A DNA stretch of 36,124 nt from a virus, in IMG/VR virus record IMGVR_UViG_3300025369_000036, positions 1 to 36,124 of that record. One strand, written 5' to 3'. Of this stretch, positions 6,501 to 17,600 are shown one piece after another. The notes below the pieces were generated by a model. The model saw only the letters and a program-made list of their open reading frames with translations, did no database searches and was not told where the DNA came from. How positions within the stretch are numbered: the stretch's first letter is position 1; the number at the start of each line of letters is the position of its first letter. Made by a program: the position numbers and the translations under genes.

Positions 6501-8555
6501 ATGGGAACAGCAAATTCAAATATTCAACTGGCTGACCTTGATTTTAATAATATCAAGCAAAACTTCATTGCCTTTCTTCAAACTCAAAATGTTTTAAAAG
6601 ATTACGACTATTCTGGTTCTGCTCTTTCTACTTTATTAGATGTATTGGCGTATAATACACAATATAATGCCTTCTATTTGAACATGGTTGCCAATGAAAT
6701 GTTCTTGGATACAGCATTACAGAGAAGTTCCGTTGTTTCTTTGGCAAAAGTATTGAATTATACCCCAAAATCTGTGATATGTCCGTCAGCCACAATCAGT
6801 ATGAATGTGTATAATGTAACGGCATCTTCACTAACTTTACCACAATATACTAAATTCTTGTCAGAATCTATTGATGGTGTTAACTATACCTTCATCACTA
6901 ATACTTCTACGACAGTTAATACTTCTGCCAATAATGTGGCACAATTTAATAATGTCACAATCGTACAAGGTACACCAGCAACTTACAGTTTCACGGTAGA
7001 TTCAGTTGCAAATCCAACATATACTTTCTCAATACCTGATGCTCAGATTGATACGACAACATTACAAGTAACAGTACAACAAACGGCTTCTAATTCTTAT
7101 TATCAAGTATATTCACAAGCAAAAGATTATTTGAGTTTAACTGGTACAAGTACAGTATATTTCTTACAAGAAGGTACTAATGGTTACTATGAAATCTATT
7201 TTGGTGATGGCATATTAGGTCAAAAATTATCTGATGGTAATGTGGTTAATGTAACTTACCTATCATCAAGAGGTACAGCATCAGCAGGTGCTAATAACTT
7301 CACATTGATGGACACAATTAGTGGTTTTGGTACTACTGTTGTCAAGTCTCTAACGGCTGCAACGAACGGTAGTAATAAAGAATCTATTGGTTCTATTCAA
7401 TTTCAAGCACCTAAATCATATGCAGCACAAAATCGTGCTGTTACCAAAGACGATTACATTACTTTGATTCAACAGAACAATGTTGGTCTAAGTTTTGATG
7501 CAGTTAACGTATGGGGTGGAGAAGAAAATAGTCCTCCACAATACGGTAAAATCTTTGTGGCAATTAAACCACAAGGTGGTTATTCTTTAACAGATAACCA
7601 AAAACAAATTATTACCAATCAAATCATTGCTCCAATATCTGTATTGACTGTTGTACCAGAGATTGTTGATGTGGATTATGTGTATGTCATTTTAAATGCT
7701 GACGTATTATATAATCCAAAGAAGACAACATTAACATCAACACAAATTTCTTCTCTTGTTACTGCCGGTATTAAAAACTATTGTAACAACACATTAAATA
7801 CTTTCAATTCTACATTTGTGATTGGTGATTTGATTCAACAAACACAAGCATTAGATCCATCAATTATTGCCATTGATTTTGATTTGTTCTTAGAGAAAAG
7901 AATAATACCAACTCTGAATAAATCTTTAAACTATACTATCAATTTTGGTAATCAATTAGAACAAGGTACTGGTGATGAAGCGTTTGTTATTAATCCTTCA
8001 TTTGCCACAGTAGATGCTTTAGGTAAGACATACGACCCGGTTTACTTTGAACCATCACCTGATACAACAACAAACATTGATTCTATTACCATAGTTTCTG
8101 GTGGTGCTGGATATACCAAACCAACTGTTACTATTTCTGGTGATGGTAATGGTGCAACTGCTACAGCAACAGTAGAAAACGGAGTCATCACAGGTATTAC
8201 AGTTACAAATGGTGGTGCTTTTTATACTCAGGCGGTCGTAGTTATTTCTGATCCAACTGGTGCCGGTGCTTCAGCAATTGCTGTTCTTCGTGGTAACTAC
8301 GGTACATTAAGAACATATTACTATGTCAATGGCGTTAAGAATATTTTAAATACTGATGCAGCAAACATAGATTATCAAAATGGTATTGCCACACTATTGA
8401 ACTTTACACCTACAGCAATTAATAATACTGATGGTATTGTTAGATTGATTGGTTATTCTGCTAACCGTATTATATCATCCACATTCAGTCAAATTATTAC
8501 CCTAGATAATAATGATCCATCAGCCATAACCGTATCCGTTACTGCTAAAAGTTAA
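6501..8555 (+). CDS. 6: Baseplate wedge protein gp6
   Basis: At 684 residues this is close to T4 gp6 (660). The N-terminal block is diagnostic: SALSTLLDVLAYNTQYNAFY (about 41-60), followed by a conserved NEMFLDTALQRSSVVSLAK (65-83). gp6 belongs to the BaseplateJ/gp6 family and forms the continuous ring of the baseplate, joining wedges pairwise. The middle part has a beta-rich domain (residues 150-260) and YGKIFVAIKPQGG (about 350-362). An unusual extra lies near residues 530-600: a Gly-rich module beginning VSGGAGYTKPTVTISGDG, not part of T4 gp6 as I know it, and repeated in other proteins of this window. Its stop overlaps the next ATG (TAATG). Confidence 0.92.
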   Translation: MGTANSNIQLADLDFNNIKQNFIAFLQTQNVLKDYDYSGSALSTLLDVLAYNTQYNAFYLNMVANEMFLDTALQRSSVVSLAKVLNYTPKSVICPSATISMNVYNVTASSLTLPQYTKFLSESIDGVNYTFITNTSTTVNTSANNVAQFNNVTIVQGTPATYSFTVDSVANPTYTFSIPDAQIDTTTLQVTVQQTASNSYYQVYSQAKDYLSLTGTSTVYFLQEGTNGYYEIYFGDGILGQKLSDGNVVNVTYLSSRGTASAGANNFTLMDTISGFGTTVVKSLTAATNGSNKESIGSIQFQAPKSYAAQNRAVTKDDYITLIQQNNVGLSFDAVNVWGGEENSPPQYGKIFVAIKPQGGYSLTDNQKQIITNQIIAPISVLTVVPEIVDVDYVYVILNADVLYNPKKTTLTSTQISSLVTAGIKNYCNNTLNTFNSTFVIGDLIQQTQALDPSIIAIDFDLFLEKRIIPTLNKSLNYTINFGNQLEQGTGDEAFVINPSFATVDALGKTYDPVYFEPSPDTTTNIDSITIVSGGAGYTKPTVTISGDGNGATATATVENGVITGITVTNGGAFYTQAVVVISDPTGAGASAIAVLRGNYGTLRTYYYVNGVKNILNTDAANIDYQNGIATLLNFTPTAINNTDGIVRLIGYSANRIISSTFSQIITLDNNDPSAITVSVTAKS

Positions 8556-11338
8556 TGTCTTATCTTAACAAAACATCGTTACTAATACCGTCACAACTGC
8601 CGGGGTTTATCCGTGACAATCCGGATTATGCCACCTTTGTGTTGTTTCTCCAAGCATATTATGAATGGATGGAACAACAAGGCGGTGCCGTATATGGTAC
8701 TAAGAATTTATCCAGTTATTTTGATATTGATACCACACTGGATCAATTCTTACAATATTATAGAAATGATTTTCTATCATTCTTTCCAGACGGTTCATTA
8801 ATTGACCAAAGAAAGTTAACTAAGATTGCCAGAGAGTTGTACCAATCTAAAGGTACACCGTCTTCTTATCAATTTTTATTCAGAATACTATACAATTCTG
8901 AAGTAGATTTATACAACGCTAGTGATTATATTCTTAGAGCTTCAGATGGTAAATGGGTTCTTACTCGTTCATTGACTCTAACTACTATAGATCCTACATG
9001 GCTAAGTGCTGTTAATTATAGATTGTTTGGTGAAACTTCATATGGTTATGCCACAATTGAAGACGTTATTATTGGTTTAAATTCAACACAGATTGTTTTA
9101 TCTGGTATTGATAGACAATTTTCTTCAGGTGAATATGTTCATGTTGTAGATATACATGGTGCACCAGTATTATTCAACGGTTCTGAACTTAGAGCACAAG
9201 TATTAGGTGTTCTTTCATCTGTTGCGGTCGATCCAAAATTTACAGGTTCAGGTTATAATGTTGGTGATCCAGTTGTATTTTTTGGTGGTTTAAATCCAAA
9301 CATTACTAATCCTGTCGGTGCTTCTGGTTATATCTCTCAAGTATCTGGTGCTAGTGTAACGGGTGTAACTCCAACATACATAGGACAAGGTTATAGACCA
9401 GGTAGTTATACTGAGGTAACTATTACATCAGGTTCTGGTTCAGGTACAGGTGCTCGTGATATTGCCACCGTATTTGACCCAACCAGTTATTATGTTTATC
9501 ATGTACCAACAGATACTTTAGGCAACAAAGCAACAGTTCAATTAGGTGACGGCTCACACCTCGTAAGTTATAATTTTGCCAATGATTCTATTGCCAATTA
9601 CAATACAAAACTATCAAGAGCATTATCATTCCCTGTATTGAATACTTATGGTATTCTAGCAACAACAGTCACATCAGGTGGTACAGGTTACGACCAAACA
9701 ACTTCAGCATCTGCTGTAGGTTTCTATCAGACAGAGACAGGTGCTTTAGATAACTTACCGTACCTTGGTATGTTAGGCCCAATACAAATTGTTGCTGGCG
9801 GTACAGGTTATGCCATCAATGATACGATTGTATTTACTGGCGGTTCAGGTTATGGTGCCTTTGCCAACGTAAAAGGTGTAGCAGGTAACGGAGCAATTAC
9901 TTCTATCAGTTTTGTTCCTGATCCATCAGGCACTACCTTGTATCCTCCAGGTGGTATGGGATATCAAAGGTCTTTACCAACATTAACTGTACATTCAGCC
10001 AATGGTACAAACGCCATAGTTACTGTGCCTGGCTTAGTTGGCGGTGATGCTAAATTTGGTATCACATCTACCAGTTATGGTCAAGTACAGGCAATCACAC
10101 TTACAAATCCAGGACAAGACTATATTACAGCACCAAGTATATCTTTACGTGTAGAAGATATGTTGGTCTATAACATCAACGTATTTGAACAACCAAAACA
10201 AGGTGATGTGGTTTACCAAGGCACATTGATAAACACCACATTTGTTGCCAATGTAGATTCAATCTCAATCAATACTGCCAACGGTTCAAATTCTTATTTC
10301 TCAACCTATAACCTGAGAACATATGATTATAATGGTTACTTAGATGCAAATACTATTATCAAAGTATCCAGAAATGGTCAAGATTTAGGTGTTGGTTTCT
10401 ATATTTCTCAAGCAAATACTGGTGTTTATACACAAGGTAGAAAGATTTATGGTAATGGTTCTGCCAAGGCAAGTGCTGTATTCTCTAATGGTATTATATT
10501 AGGTAAAGGTATTTACTTAAATGCTGACGGCCAACCATCAGCATACTCAGTTCTTGAGAATTCCAAATACAACAACTACACCTATATTTTACAGGTTGAA
10601 GCGGCATTAGCTAAATATAAACAGACCGCTCTAGCGTTCTTACATCCATCTGGTATGAATTATCAGGCATACAACGTTCTAAGAAATGAAGAATCTTATA
10701 ACCTTGGTATGTCATCAGAAGAACTAAGCATACAATCGTTGAGATATCTATTAGATGGTTCTGCTGGATCTTTCTACGCTAATGCCACATCACCTAATAT
10801 AATTACAACATACAATACTACTGGTGCCAATTTAGCCAACGTAGTATTTGCTAACTCTTACTTGACTATCTACACACAAGGTGGTAGAGATTTCTATTCA
10901 CAAGTGACTGGTGTAACGGCAAACACCATTACATTGATGGACAATTGGAATTATTTGGTGCCAAATGTTGTAACGGCAACCGTATCTGCCAATTCAAATA
11001 CAATAAATATTACCGGACTAACAGATTCCTGGAACATCGCTACAGGTAATACAGTCGGTAGATTTAGTGACTTTATGTACATCAATGACTCGGTTTCATT
11101 TGATGGTGTGTACTATACAAAGATTACTCATGTTGACCAAGCAGACCAAGGTACAACAATTAAAGTTACACATACATATCCGACAGCACAAACAGGTTTC
11201 TTAAACTTCAAACAGAATACAAATTCAAGTAATATTTGGGTGAGTGGCATCGTAGCCGTACCAGAAGTTACGGATATAATAACAGAATTTGGCCTACCAT
11301 TAACCACCGAAGACGGTAACATACTAATATTGGGATAA
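8555..11338 (+). CDS. Large baseplate wedge/structural protein in gp7 position
   Basis: This 927-residue protein follows gp6, where T4 has gp7 (1032 residues). The N-terminus (residues 8-140) carries a pattern widespread in T4-like marine phages: P-x-FI at 16-19, then FVLFLQAYYEWMEQQGG (28-44), a DIDTTLDQF helix, FLSFFPDG, KGTPSSYQFLFRILY (about 98-112) and ILRASDGKWVLTRS. After this come several Gly-rich modules of the GSGYxxGDPVVFxGG or GGTGYxxNDTIVFTGG type (about residues 225-500). The C-terminal part includes LAFLHPSGMNYQAYNVL (near 690) and beta-rich segments. I infer a wedge or peripheral baseplate role from position; direct likeness to T4 gp7 is not visible to me. Confidence 0.6.
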   Translation: MSYLNKTSLLIPSQLPGFIRDNPDYATFVLFLQAYYEWMEQQGGAVYGTKNLSSYFDIDTTLDQFLQYYRNDFLSFFPDGSLIDQRKLTKIARELYQSKGTPSSYQFLFRILYNSEVDLYNASDYILRASDGKWVLTRSLTLTTIDPTWLSAVNYRLFGETSYGYATIEDVIIGLNSTQIVLSGIDRQFSSGEYVHVVDIHGAPVLFNGSELRAQVLGVLSSVAVDPKFTGSGYNVGDPVVFFGGLNPNITNPVGASGYISQVSGASVTGVTPTYIGQGYRPGSYTEVTITSGSGSGTGARDIATVFDPTSYYVYHVPTDTLGNKATVQLGDGSHLVSYNFANDSIANYNTKLSRALSFPVLNTYGILATTVTSGGTGYDQTTSASAVGFYQTETGALDNLPYLGMLGPIQIVAGGTGYAINDTIVFTGGSGYGAFANVKGVAGNGAITSISFVPDPSGTTLYPPGGMGYQRSLPTLTVHSANGTNAIVTVPGLVGGDAKFGITSTSYGQVQAITLTNPGQDYITAPSISLRVEDMLVYNINVFEQPKQGDVVYQGTLINTTFVANVDSISINTANGSNSYFSTYNLRTYDYNGYLDANTIIKVSRNGQDLGVGFYISQANTGVYTQGRKIYGNGSAKASAVFSNGIILGKGIYLNADGQPSAYSVLENSKYNNYTYILQVEAALAKYKQTALAFLHPSGMNYQAYNVLRNEESYNLGMSSEELSIQSLRYLLDGSAGSFYANATSPNIITTYNTTGANLANVVFANSYLTIYTQGGRDFYSQVTGVTANTITLMDNWNYLVPNVVTATVSANSNTINITGLTDSWNIATGNTVGRFSDFMYINDSVSFDGVYYTKITHVDQADQGTTIKVTHTYPTAQTGFLNFKQNTNSSNIWVSGIVAVPEVTDIITEFGLPLTTEDGNILILG

Positions 11339-11341
11339 TAA

Positions 11342-13237
11342 ATGTCTAGTATAAAAATTTCACAACTGCCAGTCAGTTCAAATGTAAATCCTAATCCGGT
11401 AGACTCGGTATTTCCGATGACGGATACAACTCTTGGAGAAACATTCCAGTTGAGTGCCTTGGCATTAGGAAATTCATTGTATGCCAATAACGAATTAGTT
11501 GTTGGTACTGGTGGCGTACAATTACCAAATGCTGTTGCTCAGTTTACAGGCATTTCTGGCGGTTATACACAAGTTAATGAACAAAATTTAAATGCCAATG
11601 GTACTGCCGATTATATTGTAACTGCTGATATCGGTTCAGATGTCAATTATTATATTGATATGGGTATTACTAACTCTAACTATAGTAACGTATCACCATT
11701 CAATTCATTAGGCACATCTATTGAACCACTATCTGGTTATTTGTATGTACAAGGTAATGCCACATATGCCAACTCAGGTAACTTGGTTATCGGTACAGTA
11801 AATCCAGGTACAGAGACTCGACTACTTGCTGGTGGTGTTGGTATGGATAATGTGATTGTTAAAATTAAACCGGGTGAAGTTAAGGTTCGTGCTAACGTAG
11901 TATTGAATGTGGCTAATGTTGTTTTAGTTAATACAGTTACATTCTATGATGGTACTAAACAGACTACTGCTGGAGTTTCCAATGCTTATGCAACGGCTGC
12001 TTTTGCTCAGGCCAATTCAGCGGGTGCCAATACAGTATATCAAACAGGTGTTAACACAACTCAGAATACTTGGATTCAGGCAGCATGGAATGAAGCCAAT
12101 ACATCATTACAAAATACTGCAAGTATTATTATACCAGGTAATGTGACAATCAATGGTTCAACCACATTAAATGCCAACACATATTATAATGGCAATACGA
12201 TACAATATGGTTCCGTAACAACCTACGGAAACTTGATTACTATTGGTACGATGACTACTACTGGTAATGTTATAACCACAGGCAACTTAACAGCAACAGG
12301 ACCAGTAACATTCAACGGACAATTTGTTAATAATGGCACCACTTATAATAATGGCACCACATATCTAAACGGAAATACCACAACAACTGGTACTTTCATT
12401 ATGACGAACTCAACGTTCGCTGCAAACTCATATGCAATTGGTATTATTGGTTCATCTAGTGGTCAAACTCAACCACCAGTTGCAGATGGTACAATGTTAC
12501 AGATTACAGGTAAAGATGGTGTCAACTCTAAATTGATTGTTGATGCCGCAGGTACTGGTGTATATTCATTGTTCAATGGTCGCTCAATGCGTGGTCTTGC
12601 AAATACACCATCAGCATTATTATCGGGTGATATTCTTGTTAAATTTGGTGGTAACGGATATGGTGCAACCGGTTTTGGTTCTGGTGTAAATTCTGGTGGC
12701 GCATATATGGAATATATGGCTGCTGAAAATTACACCGATACACAAAAAGGTACTAATATTTTATTTGGTGCTACACCAATAGGTTCAAATACAATTGCAA
12801 ACGTATTGACTTTGACAGGTACCACAGCAATATTTGCAAACAATGTAAGTATTGCAAACAATTCAATTGCAAACACAAAAATTGCAAACACTTATGTATA
12901 TGGTTCTGCAACAGCCAACTCAGGTGTAACTCAAATAACAAGTAGAACTACTGGCGTTACAGCAAACGGTATTACGGGTACAATTATTGGTTATTCTGCA
13001 AGTGCTTTCCAACATGGAACAGGTTATGTATTCACAGTCAACAACAGTTCTGTACTACATACAACTGATATTGTTTTTGTTTCTATACAAAATAGTAACT
13101 GTCCAGTACCTCAAGTATCTGTGGCCAATACTAGAGTAGGAAGTTTTGATATATGTGTGTTCAACGGTTCTGGTGCAGGTAACGATGCGGCTTATACAAT
13201 GAACGTGAATTTTGGTATCATTAGAGTTGGATCATAA
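11342..13237 (+). CDS. Fibre-like virion protein
   Basis: This 631-residue protein lies between the gp7-position gene and gp8. The start, MSSIKISQLPVSSNVNPNPV, resembles baseplate-attachment ends of fibre proteins. Residues 85-180 carry a domain with ADYIVTADIGSDVNYYIDMG and SGNLVIGTVNPGTETRLLAGG, seen in many phage fibres and again in the fibre at 33608. Residues 250-360 are short Asn/Gly/Thr repeats (TINGSTTLNANTYYNGNT, then NNGTTYNNGTTYLNGNT) typical of a beta-helical shaft. Near 502-518 three pentads read IANNS, IANTK, IANTY. The C-terminus (about 540-631) is a compact beta domain ending FGIIRVGS, probably the tip. Its place inside the wedge operon suggests a short tail fibre or wedge-bound spike; exact role unknown. 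Confidence 0.6.
   Translation: MSSIKISQLPVSSNVNPNPVDSVFPMTDTTLGETFQLSALALGNSLYANNELVVGTGGVQLPNAVAQFTGISGGYTQVNEQNLNANGTADYIVTADIGSDVNYYIDMGITNSNYSNVSPFNSLGTSIEPLSGYLYVQGNATYANSGNLVIGTVNPGTETRLLAGGVGMDNVIVKIKPGEVKVRANVVLNVANVVLVNTVTFYDGTKQTTAGVSNAYATAAFAQANSAGANTVYQTGVNTTQNTWIQAAWNEANTSLQNTASIIIPGNVTINGSTTLNANTYYNGNTIQYGSVTTYGNLITIGTMTTTGNVITTGNLTATGPVTFNGQFVNNGTTYNNGTTYLNGNTTTTGTFIMTNSTFAANSYAIGIIGSSSGQTQPPVADGTMLQITGKDGVNSKLIVDAAGTGVYSLFNGRSMRGLANTPSALLSGDILVKFGGNGYGATGFGSGVNSGGAYMEYMAAENYTDTQKGTNILFGATPIGSNTIANVLTLTGTTAIFANNVSIANNSIANTKIANTYVYGSATANSGVTQITSRTTGVTANGITGTIIGYSASAFQHGTGYVFTVNNSSVLHTTDIVFVSIQNSNCPVPQVSVANTRVGSFDICVFNGSGAGNDAAYTMNVNFGIIRVGS
12329..12360 (+). repeat. 18-base direct repeat in the fibre shaft
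   Basis: AATAATGGCACCAC occurs at 12329-12342 and again at 12347-12360, a period of 18 bases or six codons. It encodes the repeated NNGTTY units of the shaft, so it reflects protein repeats and a possible site for slippage. Confidence 0.75.
12851..12895 (+). repeat. Three 15-base repeats encoding IANxx pentads
   Basis: ATTGCAAACA starts at 12851, 12866 and 12881, exactly 15 bases apart, within the fibre-like gene. The units encode IANNS, IANTK and IANTY. The same nine bases, ATTGCAAAC, also occur once at about 12793 in the same frame. A trimeric stalk with five-residue periodicity is plausible. Confidence 0.75.
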
Positions 13238-13240
13238 CGA

Positions 13241-13247
13241 ATAAATA
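13241..13247 (+). promoter_or_regulatory. Late promoter-like motif before gp8 (AATAAATA)
   Basis: ATAAATA follows the stop of the fibre-like gene and ends four bases before the gp8 ATG, the same geometry as in front of gp25. It differs from the T4 late consensus in the first base. If active, the mRNA would begin at the start codon itself. Confidence 0.35.
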
Positions 13248-13251
13248 AACT

Positions 13252-14622
13252 ATGGCTAATACAGTAAACGGAATATTAACATCATATGCTTCAACCGTAG
13301 AGGTTGAACTTACCTATTTCTTTGTGATTACTTCACAAGGATTTTCACCTAATACACAATCGACCACATATTTCTTTGTAGGTAAAACTGACCAATGGCC
13401 AGATGATGTAAATCCTGATGTACCTAACCAATCTCAGGCATATATCAAAGAAACATTTAAGAATATGTTTGCTGCCAAATTGGTAACATCATCCAATTTG
13501 TCGCCAGTTGTACCAAGAATTGACTGGACTTCTGGTGTAACCTACAACGAATACACCGACTATAATGATATGTTGGCTGTCGATTCAAATGGTTTACTAA
13601 TCAATAAATTCTATGTTCGTAATTCATACGACCAGATTTTCAAGTGTTTAAGTAATGCTAATGGTAGTCCTTCTACTGTACAACCAGTTTTACAGGCCGG
13701 AACAACAGATGCCACACAAACTTTATACTTGGCAGACGGATACAAATGGATCTATGTCACAACAATTGACAAAGGTCTAAAGAAAAACTTTTTTGATGCT
13801 AACTGGATTCCATTATCAGTAGGCACAGTTACACCAAATCCATTGACACCAGCCGGTCTAGGTTCAATCAATGCTATCAACGTAATCACAGCAGGCAATA
13901 GTTATTCTAATGGTGTTTCTACAACAACCGTAACAATCAATGGTGACGGAGAAGGTGCTTCAGCATATGCCAACGTGACAAATGGTATGGTTCAAGATGT
14001 TATTGTGACTAATACCGGTAATAATTATACATATGCCACAGTTACAATTGCTCCACAGACCAGTTATCCAGGTTCTGGTGCTACGGCCAATGCTATTATT
14101 TCACCTATTGGTGGCCATGGATATGATCCTGTTTCTGAATTAGGTTGTAACCATATTATGTTGAGTGTTGAACTAGATGGTTCCGAGAACGGTGTAGTTC
14201 CTACCGATGTATCTTATAGACAATTAGGTATTATTGTTAATCCATTATTAAAAGATGGTAGTTTACCTACAAACAGCATATATAATACATCAGATTTGGT
14301 GACTGTATCGGTTGGATTGAATGCTTTCACATCAGGTGAGGTAGTTTATCAAGGTTCAACCTTAGAAACAGCAAGTTTTACAGCCAAAGTATGTTCATTC
14401 GACACAACAAACAATATTGTTTCGCTGATAAATACAGTAGGTAATTATACTTTAGGTAGCACAATCACTGGTGTTACTTCAGGAACAACAAGAGTATTAC
14501 TACAATATACACCAACAACTTTCTCTGTCGGTTCTGGTTATATGATGTATTTTGAAAACAGAGAACCAATTCAACGCTCTGCAAACGGTAACGAACAGTT
14601 AAGATTAGTTTTAAGATTCTAA
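13252..14622 (+). CDS. 8: Baseplate wedge protein gp8
   Basis: The 456-residue product is recognisable as T4 gp8 (334 residues) from both ends. Residues 25-75 keep the order FVGKTDQWPDD then FKNMFAAK and VPRIDW, matching FGRSEPWSS, a helix and IPRRDW in T4. Near 321 is YRQLGIIVNPL (T4: FRQISIITNPL), and the end MMYFENREPIQRS followed by LRLVLRF mirrors T4 MIYMENRPPI and INILFTF. gp8 is a dimer on the outer wedge, contacting gp7 and gp10. The extra length is a Gly-rich insertion at about 203-285 (including TVTINGDGEGASAYANVTNG), the same module type as in gp6. It is followed after 9 bases by the DUF4815-Hint gene. Confidence 0.92.
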   Translation: MANTVNGILTSYASTVEVELTYFFVITSQGFSPNTQSTTYFFVGKTDQWPDDVNPDVPNQSQAYIKETFKNMFAAKLVTSSNLSPVVPRIDWTSGVTYNEYTDYNDMLAVDSNGLLINKFYVRNSYDQIFKCLSNANGSPSTVQPVLQAGTTDATQTLYLADGYKWIYVTTIDKGLKKNFFDANWIPLSVGTVTPNPLTPAGLGSINAINVITAGNSYSNGVSTTTVTINGDGEGASAYANVTNGMVQDVIVTNTGNNYTYATVTIAPQTSYPGSGATANAIISPIGGHGYDPVSELGCNHIMLSVELDGSENGVVPTDVSYRQLGIIVNPLLKDGSLPTNSIYNTSDLVTVSVGLNAFTSGEVVYQGSTLETASFTAKVCSFDTTNNIVSLINTVGNYTLGSTITGVTSGTTRVLLQYTPTTFSVGSGYMMYFENREPIQRSANGNEQLRLVLRF

Positions 14623-14631
14623 GGTAAAACA

Positions 14632-17600
14632 ATGATAAATTACAATGTAGATCCATACAATGATGATTTCGACCCAACGAAAAATTATCATAGGATTCTA
14701 TTCAAACCAGGTTATGCCGTTCAGGCGAGAGAGTTAACACAATCTCAGACTATATTACAGAATCAGATTTCTCAGTTTGCTTCTGCTATCTATTCTCAGA
14801 ATACTCCAGTTTCTGGTGGTAAAGTTACAACCAATTTGAATTGTAGTTATATCAAACTAAATTCATTGTATAATGGTTCATCTGTTGTAGCATACAATTT
14901 TTTAAATACAACTATTACCGATTCTACTGGCACAATCATTGCTCGTGTTATTGCCACAGCAGAAGCAACTGGTAATGCCACAACTGCTGGCGATCCACCA
15001 ACATTGATTGTTACATACACATCAGGTGGTCAATTCACCGATGGTATGACCATCTATATTCAAACATCTACATCCAAGACATCAGCAGCCACAACTATTG
15101 GTACATCAGGCGGTACAACTTGTACTGGCCTATCTTCTGTAGCTTCTATCTCCGATGGTGTGTTCTATGTTGTAAACGGTTACGACCAGATTATTGAAGC
15201 AAACGGAACAACTGTACCATATACTATTGGTAACTTCGTTAACGTATCTGCTCAGACAGTTATCTTAGACAAGTATGACAATACACCTTCATTACGTATT
15301 GGTCTAGAAATTGCCGAGTTAACTATTACAAGTAGTCAAGATACTTCTTTATTGGATCCAGCTGCAGGTGCTTCCAACTATCAGGCGCCAGGTGCTGACC
15401 GTTATCAAATCAACCTAACATTGGTAACATTACCATTGACATTGGGTAATGATGACCAGTTCATTGAGTTACTAAGAATCACAAACGGTTCTATTGTTAA
15501 ACAAACAGATACAACCGTCTACTCAACGATTGATGATTACTTTGCTAAGCGTGATTATGAAACTAACGGTGACTACATCGTTAATGATTTCACATTGACA
15601 CCATCAGCAAACTCATTAGGTATTAATGCTAGTTATGACCTAGGCATTGGTCCTGGTGTGGCATATGTCCACGGTTATAGAATTGAAAATCAATCTCAGA
15701 CCACTCTAACAAGCGACAGAGCAAGAACAATCAACACAATCAATAACAATGCTGCCTTCGTAGACTACGGCAACTTCTTTGTTGTTGATACAATGAGTGG
15801 TGTGTTTGATGTTGGTACAATGCCTTCTGTTGACTTACATTGTGTACCATCAACAGGTATTGTTTCTACAAATACAGCAACATATAATTCTACTCTAGTT
15901 GGTACTGGTTTGATCCGTGACTTGACATACGTTACAGGTACTGGTTCAAATACAAAATCATATATCTACAACGCTTTTGTTTCTGATATTTCTACTAGAA
16001 CAATTTCTGGTGCCACAGCATCAGCGACACCAAGTACACTAACAGTTACTGATACTACTGCTCTTCTTTCCGCTACGGCTAATGCTTATTACGGCATCGT
16101 TCTTACTGTAACAACAGGTGCTTTGGTAGACAAGAGAAACATTATCGGTTACACAGTTTCTGGTTCAACCAAAGTATTTACAGTTGATAATCCATTTACA
16201 CTCACACCAACATCATCTTCAACATGGCAACTAGGATTTGCTGTTAATGATATTGATTCAATTGTACAAACAATAAGTAGCAGTAACTTTACTTTAACAG
16301 CAAATACAAATATCAATGCTGCTGAAGGTAAAGTTAATGGTGTTCCTATCGGATCAACCATCTATAATACTACAGCTTATCCTGAGTTGTTATTCCAGAT
16401 TGGTTACCCATACGTAGCACAAGTTGCTAACACAAGTTACTTCTCTACCAGAATCTATCGTGGTAAAACATTCACAGGTTCTACACTAACATTGGTGTCA
16501 ACATCAGGTAACAGTAGTAACCCATTAAGATTTGAAGGTACTGGTACATTGTCAGCAGCCGCTGCGATGCAGAACTTTATTGTTATCAATACATCAACGG
16601 GTAATGTATTAGACTTTACAAGTGCTGGTAATACTGTTTCCGTTTCTGCTGACCACACAACAGCAACATTCACATCAGCAGCATATTCAGGTATGACTGT
16701 TGACGTTATTGCTGTAGTTCAAGTACAAAATGCTGACTCAACTAACTATGTACTAAAGTCTAAAAACTTAGTACTAGGTAATACAGCATATGTTGCTAGT
16801 TCATTTGCTTCTATTTCAGGTTCTACCACAACATATAATGCCACATCTGGTCAGACATTAATACCTCATGCAACTATAGTTTCTAATAGTAATGGTGGTA
16901 AGATGCCATTGTATGTTAACGATGTAAGAAACATTGTTAAGATTATTGACTCTGGTAATCCATCAACTAACCCAACAGGTTTGGTTGGTAGTTATGCCGA
17001 CATTACAAACAACTTCACATTTGATAACGGTCAACGTGATAGTTATTACGACTTTGGTTATATCAGTCTATTGCCTGGTGCTCCAATACCTACAGGTAAT
17101 ATTCTTGTGGTCTACAATTACTATTCACATACACAGGCATCTTCTGGTGACGGTTATTTCAGTCTACAATCATATCAATCCGCTAACTCAACCTATGGTG
17201 GTGTATCAACATCACCTGAGAACTATGCCAAGATTGCTCAGTACACATCTAAAGGCGGTACAATCTATCGTTTGACCGATGTGGTTGACTTTAGACCTTG
17301 CCGTAAGAATGGCCAAACAGGTTATCTATGGGAATATTCTCAGACACAAACAAGTACCAATGACATTGGTATTCTATTACCTAACAACCTATCTAACTTT
17401 ACAAGTAACTACTCATACTATTTGGGTAGACAAGATAGATTGGTGTTGACCAAAGATAAGAGTTTCCAAATTGTTGAAGGTACTCCATCAGTATCTCCAT
17501 CATTGCCAGCACAACCAGATGGTTCATTGTTGATTGCTAACTTATTGTTAGATCCATATACAGCATTTGTACCAGGTGAAGGACCTGCTGGTCAAACTTC

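Noticed and set aside
11342-13237. CRISPR-like array from the regularly spaced short repeats
   Set aside because: The repeats are 14-18 bases, in frame, within an open reading frame and spaced by whole codons; they encode protein repeats.
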